64,000 nucleotides of DNA from Volvox africanus (Eukaryota; Chlorophyta; Chlorophyceae; Chlamydomonadales; Volvocaceae). How positions within the stretch are numbered: the stretch's first letter is position 1; each line of letters starts with the position of its first letter. Positions 25,974-37,600 of this stretch are shown here, in pieces. The DNA lies in contig BSDZ01000028.1 of assembly GCA_030268105.1 (NCBI GenBank), positions 248,001 to 312,000 on the forward strand, read 5' to 3'. The position numbers were made by a program, and so were the translations under genes. The notes below the pieces were generated by a model, which ran no database searches, had not been told where the DNA came from, and saw only the letters and a program-made list of their open reading frames with translations.

Positions 25974-27106
25974 ATGGCCCGGCGAAACGAAACTCAGGAA
26001 GAACGCGCTGCCCGTAAAGCCGCTACGAAAGCTGCCAAGTCTGAGAAACGTGCGGAGCTTCAGGCAGGTTGAATTATTGTGAGAAGTGTGCATACCCAGA
26101 CATGTCCCTCAACGCCCTCACGCCCACACGCCCCACGCAAATCCCAACCTGACTCGCTCCGCAGCAGCTGCTTACAAGCGCCCCCTCAGAACCTCCCATC
26201 TACTGAAATTAACAAACATTTAACACCCTATCGGAACGCTATTGACACCGCTTGGAGCCATATTCGCTTATCTTTGCCGCAAATTATTAAGGGCACGCCA
26301 GCTTCCCAAGGTAACAGGCGGGGCATCATAGACATAAGTCACGAACGAAAAAGCACAAAACGCCATCTGCTTTTCCTGTACGAATTGTCACGCGGAACCT
26401 TTGTTGTCTTACACTACATTAGTATTTCGCTGCAAGGTGTGTTCTGTACTCTCCCCTGTGTACTCTCCCCTCTCCTCTGTACTCCTTGGGGTCCCACGGT
26501 GTGCATGACCTGCGCCAGGGTTGTGGCAATCCTGGAAAGGGTTCCAAGCCCTGCACCCTATGTAGTCGGCCTCGGGACCTGCTCATCCACTGTCAGGTGG
26601 ATTCCTCGCTCACATGGCATATGGCATGCGGCAAGTGCTGGATGGAGGCCAGCGGTGGTGAAGTTGACGGGGCCGGAGACCGCCCGCTTTATCGGTACGG
26701 CGGGCTGTGGAAGAACCATCACAAGGCCGCATCCGGACGCAATAAGGTACCATCAACATCGAAGCTTGGGATGGTAGCGGCGGCGGCACCGGCCACAGGC
26801 GGTGGCTGCCGTCGTGTTGGCAGGGTCTTTGGCTGCGGGAGGACCTGGAGCGATGAGAATGTCTTGACAGGGAGGGATGTAGCCGAGGCAGACCGGGACT
26901 GCAGCTCAGATGGCAGTTCAAAGGACAGCGCATTGAAAGTCGAGGACGAGGAGGAGGTGGAGGCCGTGATAGGGCCAGCGGAAGTGATGAAGTTGGCACC
27001 GTCAGCGGCAGCGATCGGCACTGATGCCTGTTGCACAGCCACACTCGCGATACTGCTATCAGAGGCCGCATTATGTGAAGCTGAGGACGCCGCGGCACGA
27101 AGTTAA
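25974..27106 (+). CDS. Zinc-binding (Cys-rich) protein with algal-type GLWKN domain
   Basis: The ATG at 25974 starts a short basic exon (Lys/Arg/Ala/Glu-rich, about 30 aa). The main exon runs 26519-27106 and ends at TAA. It opens with a compact Cys-rich domain: GCGNPGKGSKPCTLCSRPRD, then a Cys and His, CGKCW, a SGGEVDG turn and YRYGGLWKN. The CxxC pairs suggest a zinc ribbon. From memory, similar 'CGKCW...SGG..DGD...YRYGGLWK' domains occur in algal and stramenopile proteins of unknown role. An Ala/Ser-rich and then acidic tail follows (EDEEEVEAV). The first exon joins in phase only with a GC donor after CAG at 26063; a GT donor at 26068 would need another exon. The domain exon is solid, the first exon tentative. 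Confidence 0.65.
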
Positions 27107-28455
27107 CAAGTGGGTCAGTGCATTTTCAGAACACCGCCGCTCTATAACTTAGTAAGGGAGACTGGGTCGCTGAAGACTATGAAGGTCCAGGAGGGCAAGG
27201 ATCAAAGGTACGGGAGGTCCAAGTGGTTCGGGTCCAGGCTGAATACGAAGTTACGGGAGCATATGGTCTGGATGTGGGAATGGATGGACGGCAGGGACCG
27301 ATAGTAGCGAGCAGTTTGGGTGAGCTTGGTCCTTTAAGCGAGCCTGTTATACCATTTATTTCCCCTAAAACAGTAGGAGAAATATACGGAAAATCTAGCA
27401 GGATGCCATGAATGTAATTTCACGTTTCGGGGTAATTTTATAATTTTATTGATCACGAACAATCACGAATGAAGACGTGTTATAATGGGCGATCGGCGTA
27501 TGATAATAGCCATGACCAAATTTTGCTCTGTGCAACTGATTATGGCATATATCACAGTCGATATAAGCGACGGAGATGGCGCTCAAGGCTTCATGTGCAA
27601 AATTCAGGGAGATGGGTTAAGGAAAACAACGGACCAAATCACACGGGGGAACGAAGTAGCAGAAAGTCTCCTCGTTTGTGTGAAGGGCCCCTATCGTCTA
27701 GGGAATGGTTGGAACGTGCAATAAAATAGTCGCTACTGAGAACATGATCTGTTTTCAGTGCGCGAATCACGTGGCCTGCCGTTTTGTCATCGTGGAGCGT
27801 CGTAGCGCTTTTCAGATGCGTTAGGGCAAAGTGGCTGATATTGTTCACCAAGAGTTGATGAACCAGTTTGAGCTAAGAGTTGTTACATAACCGAAGCCCG
27901 ATGGGCTGATACTGTGTCCTGGTTTTTACTAAAGAATCCCCAGCGGTTGATTGCAATTTACAGGATGCCAGTTGATGAAGCTTCGCTGCACAAATGATCG
28001 CATTTGAGTCAAGTGACCTTGTTTAATAGTGACCTTTGTTTTATTATTCTTTGATGTGGGCCTTGCGGTGGTGGGCGGCAACGGACTATCAGGCCCCGGA
28101 GGCCATTGGAGGCCAATGGAGGCCTAGCACATTGTAGGTATTTGTTATTCCTATTTACATTTTTTATGTTTATGAATGCTTGTAAGTAACTACCTCGGCG
28201 TTATTGCGTATTGAAGGACGTTGGTGCCTCGTTTGTCGCTTGAGAATCGTATCGACTTAAGCACTAAGAAGATCACTATAACACATATAAACCAACTGTT
28301 CATTATATTAATCATTTTACAGGGTACAAAAGTCGTAGTGTACTGGACTGTCCAACTCAGGTCGTGCGAATCGACGAAGGTTCAGACTTATTCGACAATT
28401 TTGCACGCCCGTCCAACTTAAACAGACTTACGGCTTATAACATATACTCGCGAAA
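27107..28455. other. Intergenic stretch, no supported gene
   Basis: Relatively AT-rich with short frames only. A small cluster of GGAGGCCAATGG-like units lies near 28085-28125. Presumed 3' region of the zinc-binding gene and 5' region of the carrier gene. Confidence 0.5.
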
Positions 28456-31400
28456 ATGTTGGCGCCTGCTAGCTCTCCTGTCGGAGCCGCGAAGGCAAAG
28501 GCGGTGCTAGCGACAACGAAGAAGGCCACCGTTCTTCAGGAGCTCATCATAAGCGGCGTTAGCGTTGGCGGGGCGACAATCGTAACAAACCCTTTAGGTG
28601 TGCTAGATCCAATGCTATACGCCAGTTTCAGCACCAACGATTACCCGCAGCACTAGCGGCCATGTGCTCAACGTGTTGTAGAGTTTGGCCACGCACTTTT
28701 TGTTTCCCCTTCCCACCGAAAGACCCCCTCTCCTCGCACACTCCCCTCCTCTCCGTTGCTCATACCAACCTTTTCCATCTATCGCCCTCCCCCACATAAC
28801 TTTCGTAAGCTTGCATGTTAATGATGTTGCTGTCGACCCCGGATGCGCGAATACTCATGATTTTGCCAGGAAGAGATAATCACATACTGTAGGTCTAGGG
28901 GAACGTTAATCCGGCAAGGCAAGACATTGGTAGTTAAGCAGTTGGGCCTTGCTTTGCTTTGATTTGCTGCAGACGTGGTCAAGACTCGCCTTCAGTTGCA
29001 CAGCAGCACTGGCCCTGCGTTGGTTCGTCCCGGCCTGGTGAGAGTGGCAACATGGAGAGGGAAGGGGAGGGGGGAACACTTGCTATCACATGACCTTGCT
29101 GCGAAGCTGCTGGGAAAGCGGCATAGGATGGGTGCATCAGCGCTCGGCGCGGCAATCTGCTGGCTGTAATAACATCGATTGGTGCGTTACCTGCGTAACA
29201 GCTTGCGACGCAAATTCCACATCATTGGACATTTCGTTCAATTAGGATACCTGCTATAACCTAACTGCCACAACCAACCTCACATGTCGTGCACTTTTCC
29301 GCATGCATCGGCCCCAGTTCCGAACGGGCATCAACCTCGTGCGCGAGGAGGGCGCCGTCAGCCTCATGAGCGGCATGTCGCCGGCTGTGGCCCGCGGATT
29401 TCTTTACGGAGGTACGTACGGGTATGCACGGTGTCCGTACGCGAGGGCACCTTTACAAGCAGGAACAGGAAACTTTTGCATGCGTTTTCGCACGGCGCAA
29501 AACCTTGTCCCGCGGGAACAGTTCTGGGTGACGTGTACTCGGGATGCTCTTGCTCTTCATATTCGCTTGCTTTTTAAATATTGTATAGCTCACACATCTG
29601 GCTGATGGTCCCTTCTGGTTTGTTTCCCGTTTGGATTTAAATTCAACCGCGCCGGTCCCGCCATCGGAGTGTACGGTAAATAGCGTACGGATAATGAGTG
29701 TTTAGTAATGATATGTATGGAAACATCCTAGGCAGGAGTTTATCAGGATCCTCGGTCCCGCCAAATGTGCCACAATGTGTGCACACATCATGCAGCATCT
29801 ACGCATCACGTGCACAATACCGACTATCGTGTGTGCTCTTCCTCCCTTTCTCCCTCCCTTCCTTCCCTCCATCGCCGCATCCCGCTTCGAAAGGCATGCG
29901 GCTGGGGCTCTACGGCCCCTGCCGCGACGCGCTGCAGGCGGTCGCAGACGCGCCATCATCGAGCAACCCCACCACATCCAATGCTCCACTGACAGCACCG
30001 CGACAGGGTTTAGCGGCGCTGGGCTTGAAGGCCGGCGCCGGCATCATCAGCGGCGCCGTCGCGGCGGGTGTCACCAGCCCCACTGAACTCGTTAAGACGC
30101 GCCTGCAGGCCAAGGGCTGTGAGTCCAGCAACGCGTGGGCTGTGATGCGTCAGGTGGTGGCGGAAGGCGGTGTTCTGGCGCTGTGGCGGGGCTCAGTCCC
30201 AAGCATGGTGAGGGGGGGAGGGTAATAAGGGACATGGGAGAAGCAATTAGGCAGTTGACCGGGATCTGCGCGCCAGCTGTGTCATTGTTGTTGTCATTTT
30301 GTTGTTGTTGTTGGTGGTGGTGGTGGTAATGAGAATGGTAATGGTGGTGGTAATGGTGGTGGTGGTGGTGGTGGTGGTGCACATCTCGATCAATCAGCTG
30401 AGTCGTAATGACTGAATAGTTTTTCTTTCCAAGCTCCCGAGAGACGTCCGTGAATTTATTTTACCGTGCAGTGTACGGAGGACTCTCCTGTGTACCTATC
30501 GTATACAGCAGCGGTGCGTCAATATTGTCTAATGTTACAATATTTTTCAACGCTACATTTTATATAATAATTTACAAATTACAGAGTGTTGAAGAGGTGA
30601 TGTTGCGACCAGAAGGAGCTGCACCTCACTGCCGCCAGCGCGTGATCGACAGATGCTGTGTGCTAACCCTAGGGCTACTCGGTTGACGGTGATGGAGGGG
30701 ACGTACGGGGCCCGGCCAGCACTGTAAATAGGCCATGGCAAATTACTGCCGTACAGCACAGAGGAAAAGCGCCTAAGTGGATTGTTACTTGAGACGATGA
30801 TGAGGAAGGCGGGTCGGTCTGTGTCGGTCTGTGTCGGTCTGTGTCACTTTTTTTTCAAAATGTGTCTGCTGCCCGCTTGCGGTTCAATTTGGCTCTGTGT
30901 GATGTGCCCTCCCCCCTGCAGGCCCGCGCGGCGTTGCTGACGGCGTCGCAGTTGGCGACGTACGACACCGTGAAGCGGGACGTTATGAAGTACAGTGGCT
31001 GGGGAGACTCTTTGGCAACGCATCTTACCTCCAGCTGCTTCGCGGGCCTTGTGACCACCACTGTGACCAACCCAGCTGATGTTATAAAAACTCGCATGTT
31101 TGTGACAGGTACACATCAGCGCGTGGATGGGCGGAGGGGGGCCCCAGCTGGCAAATAAACGGAACTGGCATGAGACTCGTTCGTGTGTTTTGGAAGGGGC
31201 TTGGACTAGGGAAACTATGTCGGGTCGAGTGGGGGCGCATGTACGGTCTTCCCCCCAAACCACGGGCGGGGAGGGTGATGCTTTGTCCTTTTTGATAGAT
31301 ATGACGATATTGGCATTTAATAGATTGCAAGATGGTGATTACTTCATACATACACCGTAGGGAGAGGTGACAGCCATTGGCTATCGCTCAATCCCTTCTG

Positions 31401-32107
31401 CCTGTCGACCCCTAACCGCCCCTTACCCACACACCCTACATACTTCTATAAAGGCGGCAGCGAGGCGCGTGGTATCACCCAGACGGCCCTGGGTGTCGTC
31501 CGCAGCGACGGAATACGAGGCTTCTTTAAGGTAGGAGTTAGGAAGCTGCGATAGTGGGTCCAAGGACTTTCGGAGCTTTGGATGTGCTATATTCCAGATC
31601 AGCTGAAAGCCGGCAAGGATGAGGTTATCCATCAGATAGGGGTTGACTGCTAAATGGCTACGGCTGCGACAGCGGCGGCTGCTGCGGCGCCACATGCGTA
31701 TTGCAGTTTTCCCTTGGATCAGGAACCATCCAAGCAGGTCTTTGGGGTTTTGTTGTCCCGCCTCAACCAAGGCCTGAATCCTGAGGGTGGAGGGCGTGAT
31801 GCAGAGCTGGGGTCCGGTGTAAGAACGACAAACGATACGATACGTAGCCCAGAACCAGCAGGGGGGATGCTCGTTACGTTACACCGGGCGCCGTTACCAG
31901 TATTCATTTGAACTAAATGTCATATATACCTGGTCCCTATGGTTTCCCTGTCTCTGCTGTGCCTTCTCCGTTCCGAATAATCTTCCCTCCGCGTCGATTG
32001 TCGAGCAGGGTTGGACGGCCAACTACGCCCGCCTAGGTCCCCAGACAGTCATCATCTTCCTGATCTCCGAAACCATGCGCAATGCGTTGGGCCTGGAGGG
32101 ACTGTGA
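28456..32107 (+). CDS. Mitochondrial carrier family (SLC25) protein, 325 aa
   Basis: Seven exons join in phase: 28456-28597, 28973-29037, 29318-29411, 29894-30207, 30922-31108, 31454-31530, 32009-32107 (TGA). The length and three-fold repeat fit the family, which moves metabolites across the inner mitochondrial membrane. The three signature motifs are present: PLDVVK (P at residue 46), PTELVK (about 163) and PADVIK (about 256). Each follows a hydrophobic helix 1/3/5 segment and is followed by the second helix of its repeat. The order of motifs and the GGMRLGLYGP and NYARLGPQTVIIFL stretches most resemble the uncoupling-protein/dicarboxylate-oxoglutarate branch, but the substrate cannot be fixed from sequence. 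The linker after helix 2 has a Ser/Thr/Pro-rich insertion of about 25 residues in exon 4. A TGTAA lies 36 nt after the stop. Confidence 0.93.
30300..30380. repeat. GTT/GGT trinucleotide microsatellite
   Basis: Runs of GTT then TGG units with ATGGTAATGG interruptions, in the intron between exons 4 and 5 of the carrier gene. Confidence 0.9.
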
Positions 32108-32142
32108 TGTCGTCGCGACGACACCGACCGTTGATGAAGTGA

Positions 32143-32147
32143 TGTAA
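32143..32147 (+). promoter_or_regulatory. Possible TGTAA polyadenylation signal of the carrier gene
   Basis: TGTAA is the usual polyadenylation signal in chlorophyte algae. This copy is followed by AAA and lies 36 nt after the stop; a five-base motif is weak evidence alone. Confidence 0.3.
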
Positions 32148-32895
32148 AAAGTACGGCACCGTGTAGACTGTTTGGCAGGCAGAGGACTTTCGGTGTTTGG
32201 TGACCTACTTATAATGGATGTCGATGGATCATTCGTCCTGAAAGCAAACGAACACATCCATGTATGAGATTGAGGTTGTGACGTATTGAGGTCTATTTGC
32301 TATCCGAGATGGATTCAGTATCGAATGATGTCCAACGCCGACGGGAGGGACGGATGCGATTACGGTCCTGCACCGCACTGCACTGCATCTTGAGACTTGT
32401 CGGAAACGCATATCATATATAGGCAAGCGTAAGACACTGTCGCCGTATTACTTATTGGTCGGTAATGTTTTGTTGGAGTGCGTTGAAATACGGTATCTCC
32501 CGTATGCATATCCTTGCATGTACTATATGGCATTTGTACTTCAGTTGTACGTGCTTAATTCCGGTCAGTGGGCTGCCGGCGATTCAGACAGACAGACAGG
32601 TGTATTAATGCAGACATGTCCAGGGCTAGTTGAAAAGTGAAAAGATATGGACGAGAAGAGACGAAGTAGTAATGCATATCGTTATGTTGTATGGATTTAT
32701 ATTCTCCCCCTCACTTCACCAGACGTTGAGATTGGATCGGCACCTGGACAAATCTCTTGGTACGAAAATAAGCGGATTGAGATACGAGAAAGCGAATATG
32801 AAGAGGGAGAAGAGTAGACGGGAGATTTGTGGCATCCCATGGTGTCGTGGCATCCTGACAGAAGGAAGTGGGTGGGATTGGGGAGTTTGGGCTGC

Positions 32896-33000
32896 ATCCG
32901 TGGCCACTACCTGGCAGGGACCTTACCCTGTATTTAGGGACACCCTCATCCGTTCACCCATGCATGTTAAATTCTCGGAAATCAGTATCTTCCTTTCAGC
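32896..33000 (+). repeat. Diverged relative of a segment of the tRNA-Ser array unit
   Basis: The run GTGGCCACTACCTGGCAG followed by a GTATTT..GACACCCTCATCCG...CCCATGC pattern resembles 53579-53650 and its copies in each array unit. Both read, in one frame, as TWQ..P.PVFR.TLIRSPM. Similarity fades after about 80-100 bp. Alignment is by eye. Confidence 0.5.
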
Positions 33001-33330
33001 ATCCTCCTCCAGCAGAGGGATGTTCCCTTTCCCGGTCGAAAATGGCTGTGTCGAAACCCCCATGGGTTGCATCCAACATGACCAAAGCCCCTGTCCACGT
33101 CTCGGGATCAATTGCCTAAACTCCTAATACCTTAGATTGGGAAGATGGGTGGGGCTAATATAGGGATAGGGAAGAAGGTGCGGAATAGTGGAGGAGCAGG
33201 AGGTGGCTTGTCGCTCGGCTGTTTGAGGAGTTTCCAGAAACGTGAGTACGTGGAGGACGAGGATAAAGAGGTGGCTCGACTGGCGGGACGTGCTGAACCA
33301 GATGAAAGAGCTATAACTGCCAAATATGTA

Positions 33331-33734
33331 AAGGCGTCAAATGGTGTTGTAACCTCCGTGTGGCTAAAAGTAGCCAGGAGGAAGTGGAACCATGTAACAC
33401 CTGGTTTCGGAGCGGTGTACGACCCCCATCCGGATGGACCATTTGCTGCGTCTGTTGCATGCAACAGGTTTTACAATCGGGTGGGACAGTACCTACTAGG
33501 TTATTCTTTTCTTTTTAGATATATCAAGGAAGTAACAAAGCGTTAGCTAAAAAGAAAAGAATAACCTAGTAGGTACTGTCCCACCCGATTGTAAAACCTG
33601 TTGCATGCAACAGACGCAGCAAATGGTCCATCCGGATGGGGGTCGTACACCGCTCCGAAACCAGGTGTTACATGGTTCCACTTCCTCCTGGCTACTTTTA
33701 GCCACACGGAGGTTACAACACCATTTGACGCCTT
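33331..33734. repeat. 188-bp inverted repeat (fold-back element)
   Basis: Arms 33331-33518 and 33547-33734 are exact reverse complements as far as I can read, with a 28-bp spacer. The left arm continues leftwards into an open frame (33145-33546) that the right arm does not copy beyond 33734. No transposase, target-site duplication or known family is recognised. Confidence 0.9.
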
Positions 33735-33738
33735 GGCG

Positions 33739-33794
33739 ATACGTAATACGTAATAACCTAGTATATATATACTAGGTTATTACGTATTACGTAT
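33739..33794. repeat. 56-bp perfect palindrome
   Basis: Begins and ends with ATACGTAATACGTAATAACC and its complement, centred between 33766 and 33767. The internal TAACCTAGTA also occurs at the inner end of the adjacent 188-bp inverted repeat, so the two structures may be related. Confidence 0.92.
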
Positions 33795-34674
33795 ATATAT
33801 TAGATATAGGACTACGAAGAATGAAATCTGTAGGATAGAACATAGTGAGAAATGAACGCCATTGTCTTTGCTTATACGTCCTTGTACGGACTCATGGAGA
33901 TTGAGAAAGGTGCGTTAAGCATACCTAGGGAAACTGACAATACAGACACTGACACACTGCATTAAATGACTGAAAAGCAGGATAAGAAGCTAATTTATGC
34001 CTGATGCAGTACCGTCTCCGTATCCAACATCCAACTTCAACTAATTTACGTCGTGCTTAGGCTGCCGCGCTTAAGAAGCTCCCCACCCTGCGCCATCCAG
34101 ACAGCCACACCTAGCGGGTTGTTGCAGCCAGCCGTGGGAGCCAAAAGGGATTAAGGCATGCTCGCTCCTCAACCTGCGCAGCTCCAAGAAAGAGACCTAT
34201 TTGGGTAACTACCACCAATCAACCAAATCCACCAACTACAACGGACAGTTGGAAGTTACTCATGGCCGTAACACCCATGGCGCAGCGCTGAGGAGCAGTA
34301 GAAGACACCATCTGGATACCAAGGCTCCGTACAAGTCAATTACATACCACCACAGGGACCAGATAGCACACCATTCCCAGTGCTCGTTCCCTAAGCCCTG
34401 AGCTGTTTGGCGAATAGGGAAGACCTCGCAGGCCGCCGGGGGATGCAGGCCGACGCTCTCCACCGGGTCCACCAGATGTCTAGAGATGTACGATTGTACG
34501 ACCCACCCTCGAAAGAACCTAAATATCTCGTGACATATCTAGGTTCTTTCCACTCTTCATTGAAACGCAACGACAACACATGTGCTTTTGTAAAGGAAAA
34601 AATCATTTCCGGTAGGTCCGTTAAGTAAGAAGGCTAGTAGGCCGCTTCTGCTTGAGGAAATTGCATCCATCCTG

Positions 34675-37600
34675 CTACCACCCGAAGAAATCTTGAGCCA
34701 TAGCCCGAGGCGGCGGCGGCGGTGCCGCCGCTGCGGCAGCGGCCACCAGCTGCTCCCCTATCGGCGGCCGATACGGTGGGCGCTGCTGGGGGGTTTGCGG
34801 CTGCTGATGCGGATGCTGCATGTGCCATTCCCGAATGGCGCTCCGCAGCGTGCGGTTCTCCACCAAGTTCGTATGCTCCAGGGGAAGGTTCGTCAATGGA
34901 CTTGTACGGCTGCGCTTGATCCATTCCGTAATCGCCAGCTTTTCGTACGTGTAGCCGTCAGCGGCCACCACTGGCTCGTCCATAACCTCCTACAGTACGT
35001 ACAATCGACGGCAGTCAGGAAACAGCATTTATAAAAACAATGACATTAAATCATGACGATCACTAACCAATACAGAACTTTGGCAATATTGTTGCAATCA
35101 ACAATATCGGACGTGCATTTCTTGGAAAGGTTTCCGCGCTGCCATTATGTAGCTAAAAACAGGCAGCTGCCAGTCGCCAGCGTTGACAGAACCACCCCCG
35201 TCAGCACGCTTGCCCTTGTGATGGGTGTTCTACTGAAGGCACCACTCCATACCTGCGTAATGGGGCACATGAACATAGGGGGTGCGCTGTCCTGCTGCTG
35301 CTGCTGCTGCTGTTGTTGTTGATGATGTTGTTGTGGCTGCTGCTGCTGCTCCTCCTCGTAAAGGTGCGTCCGCTGCATCAGTTGCGTCAAAACGGGCAGG
35401 ATGACACTCCTGCGGGGACAAGTTCAGAAGGTTCCGGTAACCGACCGATTGACCCCAACCCAGGCAGACAGACAGATAAGCGAATAGGCAGACTGATAGG
35501 CAGACAGACAGATAGACAGATAGGCATACAGACAGGCAGATAGATAGACAGATAGAACATGTAAGCATTTGCAAAGTCACTTCAATACGAGTACAGTTAA
35601 CAGTGCCGTTTGTTAAGGGAAGGCAGTCCGGACAAGTCCGATTGGACTGGGTTCCAAGCAGCTCCCCGGATCCTGGATCCGGGGATGTTACGTCAGCGCC
35701 ACGGCAGCTGCGGAGGCTTACGGTCGGCGCCACCGTTCCGTCGCGCTCCGCCGTGACCACCTCTCAAAAGTGCATCCGACTCGAAGAACACCCCTCCACC
35801 CGCGCACATTCCCCCCAACCTACCTGGCGCCTGCCTTACAACAACCGCTTTATAATCATGGACTTCAAAAACTAATTCCAGTAATATCCTAACCGTTCGA
35901 TGAAACGATGAGATTTGTTTTCAAAAAGAGCCAAAGAGATCAAAAAGATTGGACACAAAAGAGTTCGAAAGTAACTTTACTTCTGCAACATCTGCAACCA
36001 GCAACGCCAAACCGTTGGCATCATCCCTACCTACCGCGCCTAAGGAACTGCTCGTCCGACCGAAACGAAGCCCCCCCACCTGAGGTCAGGTCGGTCCTGG
36101 CGGCTGTACGCCACGCAGCGTAGCGCCAGATCAGCGAACGCGGCTGCCTCTGCCACCGGCCAGGGACCGGCCCGTGGGTCAATACAGGGCCCAAAACCCA
36201 ATGGATCGCGCCGCTCCGCCTCCACGTAGGAAATTACCTGCGGCCACCAATGACACCGATCCCGACGCAAGGAGCAAGTTGGACAAGATTGAGGGATATG
36301 TGGATATATGCGCATCGGCGCGGAGCTGCCGTACATTCTTTGACAGCTGTATAACTGCGCTTTAGGATCCAGGATCTGGCAGCTGTACAGCTCTATTTTA
36401 TGCTTTACACGTCAGGCGTGCGGGCTTAGGGGTTTGGGTTTGGGGTTTCCTCCGCGGCAACGTTAGGGGTTGAGCGGTTTGGACCTCAGCCAAAAGTGCC
36501 TACAGAGCACGGGTGCAGGGGCAGCGCCGCACCTTGCCACAGGCAAGAAGCTATCCCAACATAACCACACACATTTGGAAGTACAATTATAGAATACATA
36601 CACATATATTTGCAGACGTATATATAATATAAATAATTATATATATTATATTGTAAATGCATTTATTACATGCGCCTCTCTATATATGTAGTAATTATCT
36701 ATTAGTTATCTCACGGGTCAGGCAGCAGTATAAGACAGAAATTTGCTGCCAAGAGTGAGACAGCAGGGGATGGCTCTTTGCTGCTGGACGAGCGAGAGAG
36801 GAGTGAGTGAGTGACGGCTAAAGGCCCGAACGAGATTATACAGCCTACGACCCGCTACATGCACTTCCGCCCGCGATGGTGCCCACACCTGCTTGCCGCT
36901 CTTGCCCGTCAGCATTTGAAGCATGATCATACCCAACGCGTATACATCGCTTCGGGCCGAGAACTGCGCAGTCTGCATGTACTCGGGGTCCATGTACTCG
37001 AATGTACCCACCAATCGGGAGTCCTGAGTGGGTATTATTTCGTGATGTTGAAAACAACAATAATCAGCAACCAAGTAACCACCACCACCACCGCCACCAC
37101 CACCACCACCACCACCACAACAACAACAACAACAACAACAACAAGCCTCGGCAGTGAACACGGGGAAAAGGTCAGGAGAGCAGGAAAGGGAGACGGGATG
37201 CGGGAAACATCACTATGACATCATTCGGGGCTGCAGTTTGTACGAGGGCCAGGAAGAGCGACGTCGGGGATACAGCCCGATAAACCGATATATAGACATA
37301 CAAGGAGACAGTCCGTCGGAGAGACAGACAGACAGAAGGACAGAGAAGCAGGAAAAGAGACAGACACACAGACCAACAGACGCGCAAAATGACGGAAGCG
37401 GACAGAGGGGGTAAGTACTATTTGAAAATCATTCTCTGACCCGTCAGGCGGCACACGGCCCCACGGCCAAAGCTGTCTCCGTCACGGCGGAAGATACCCA
37501 GTGCGGGAAAGACGGCTGCGTCCATCTGCTGGCTGTACTCCTCCCCCCTAGCTTCCTGTCACCAGGCCTGCCTCTACCGGCCTGACGCCGGGACTCCTGC

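Larger units (their letters stand above)
32108..34674. other. Intergenic stretch with palindromes and a dispersed repeat; no supported gene
   Basis: Between the convergent carrier (+) and ankyrin-kinase-U-box (-) genes. It holds a dispersed-repeat relative (32896-33000), a 188-bp-armed palindrome (33331-33734), a 56-bp perfect palindrome (33739-33794) and a small hairpin built on GAAAGAACCTA near 34511-34552. A frame of 133 codons (33145-33546, +) runs through the left palindrome arm; its product is not recognised. A TTACA (TGTAA on the minus strand) at 34340-34344 could serve the kinase gene. Confidence 0.55.

Noticed and set aside
37443..37560. Possible extra kinase exon (reads DAAVFPALGIFRRDGDSFGR)
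   Set aside because: Its acceptor phase does not match exon 8 (phase 0), and exons 8 and 9 join directly into a normal activation loop. It could still be an alternative exon.
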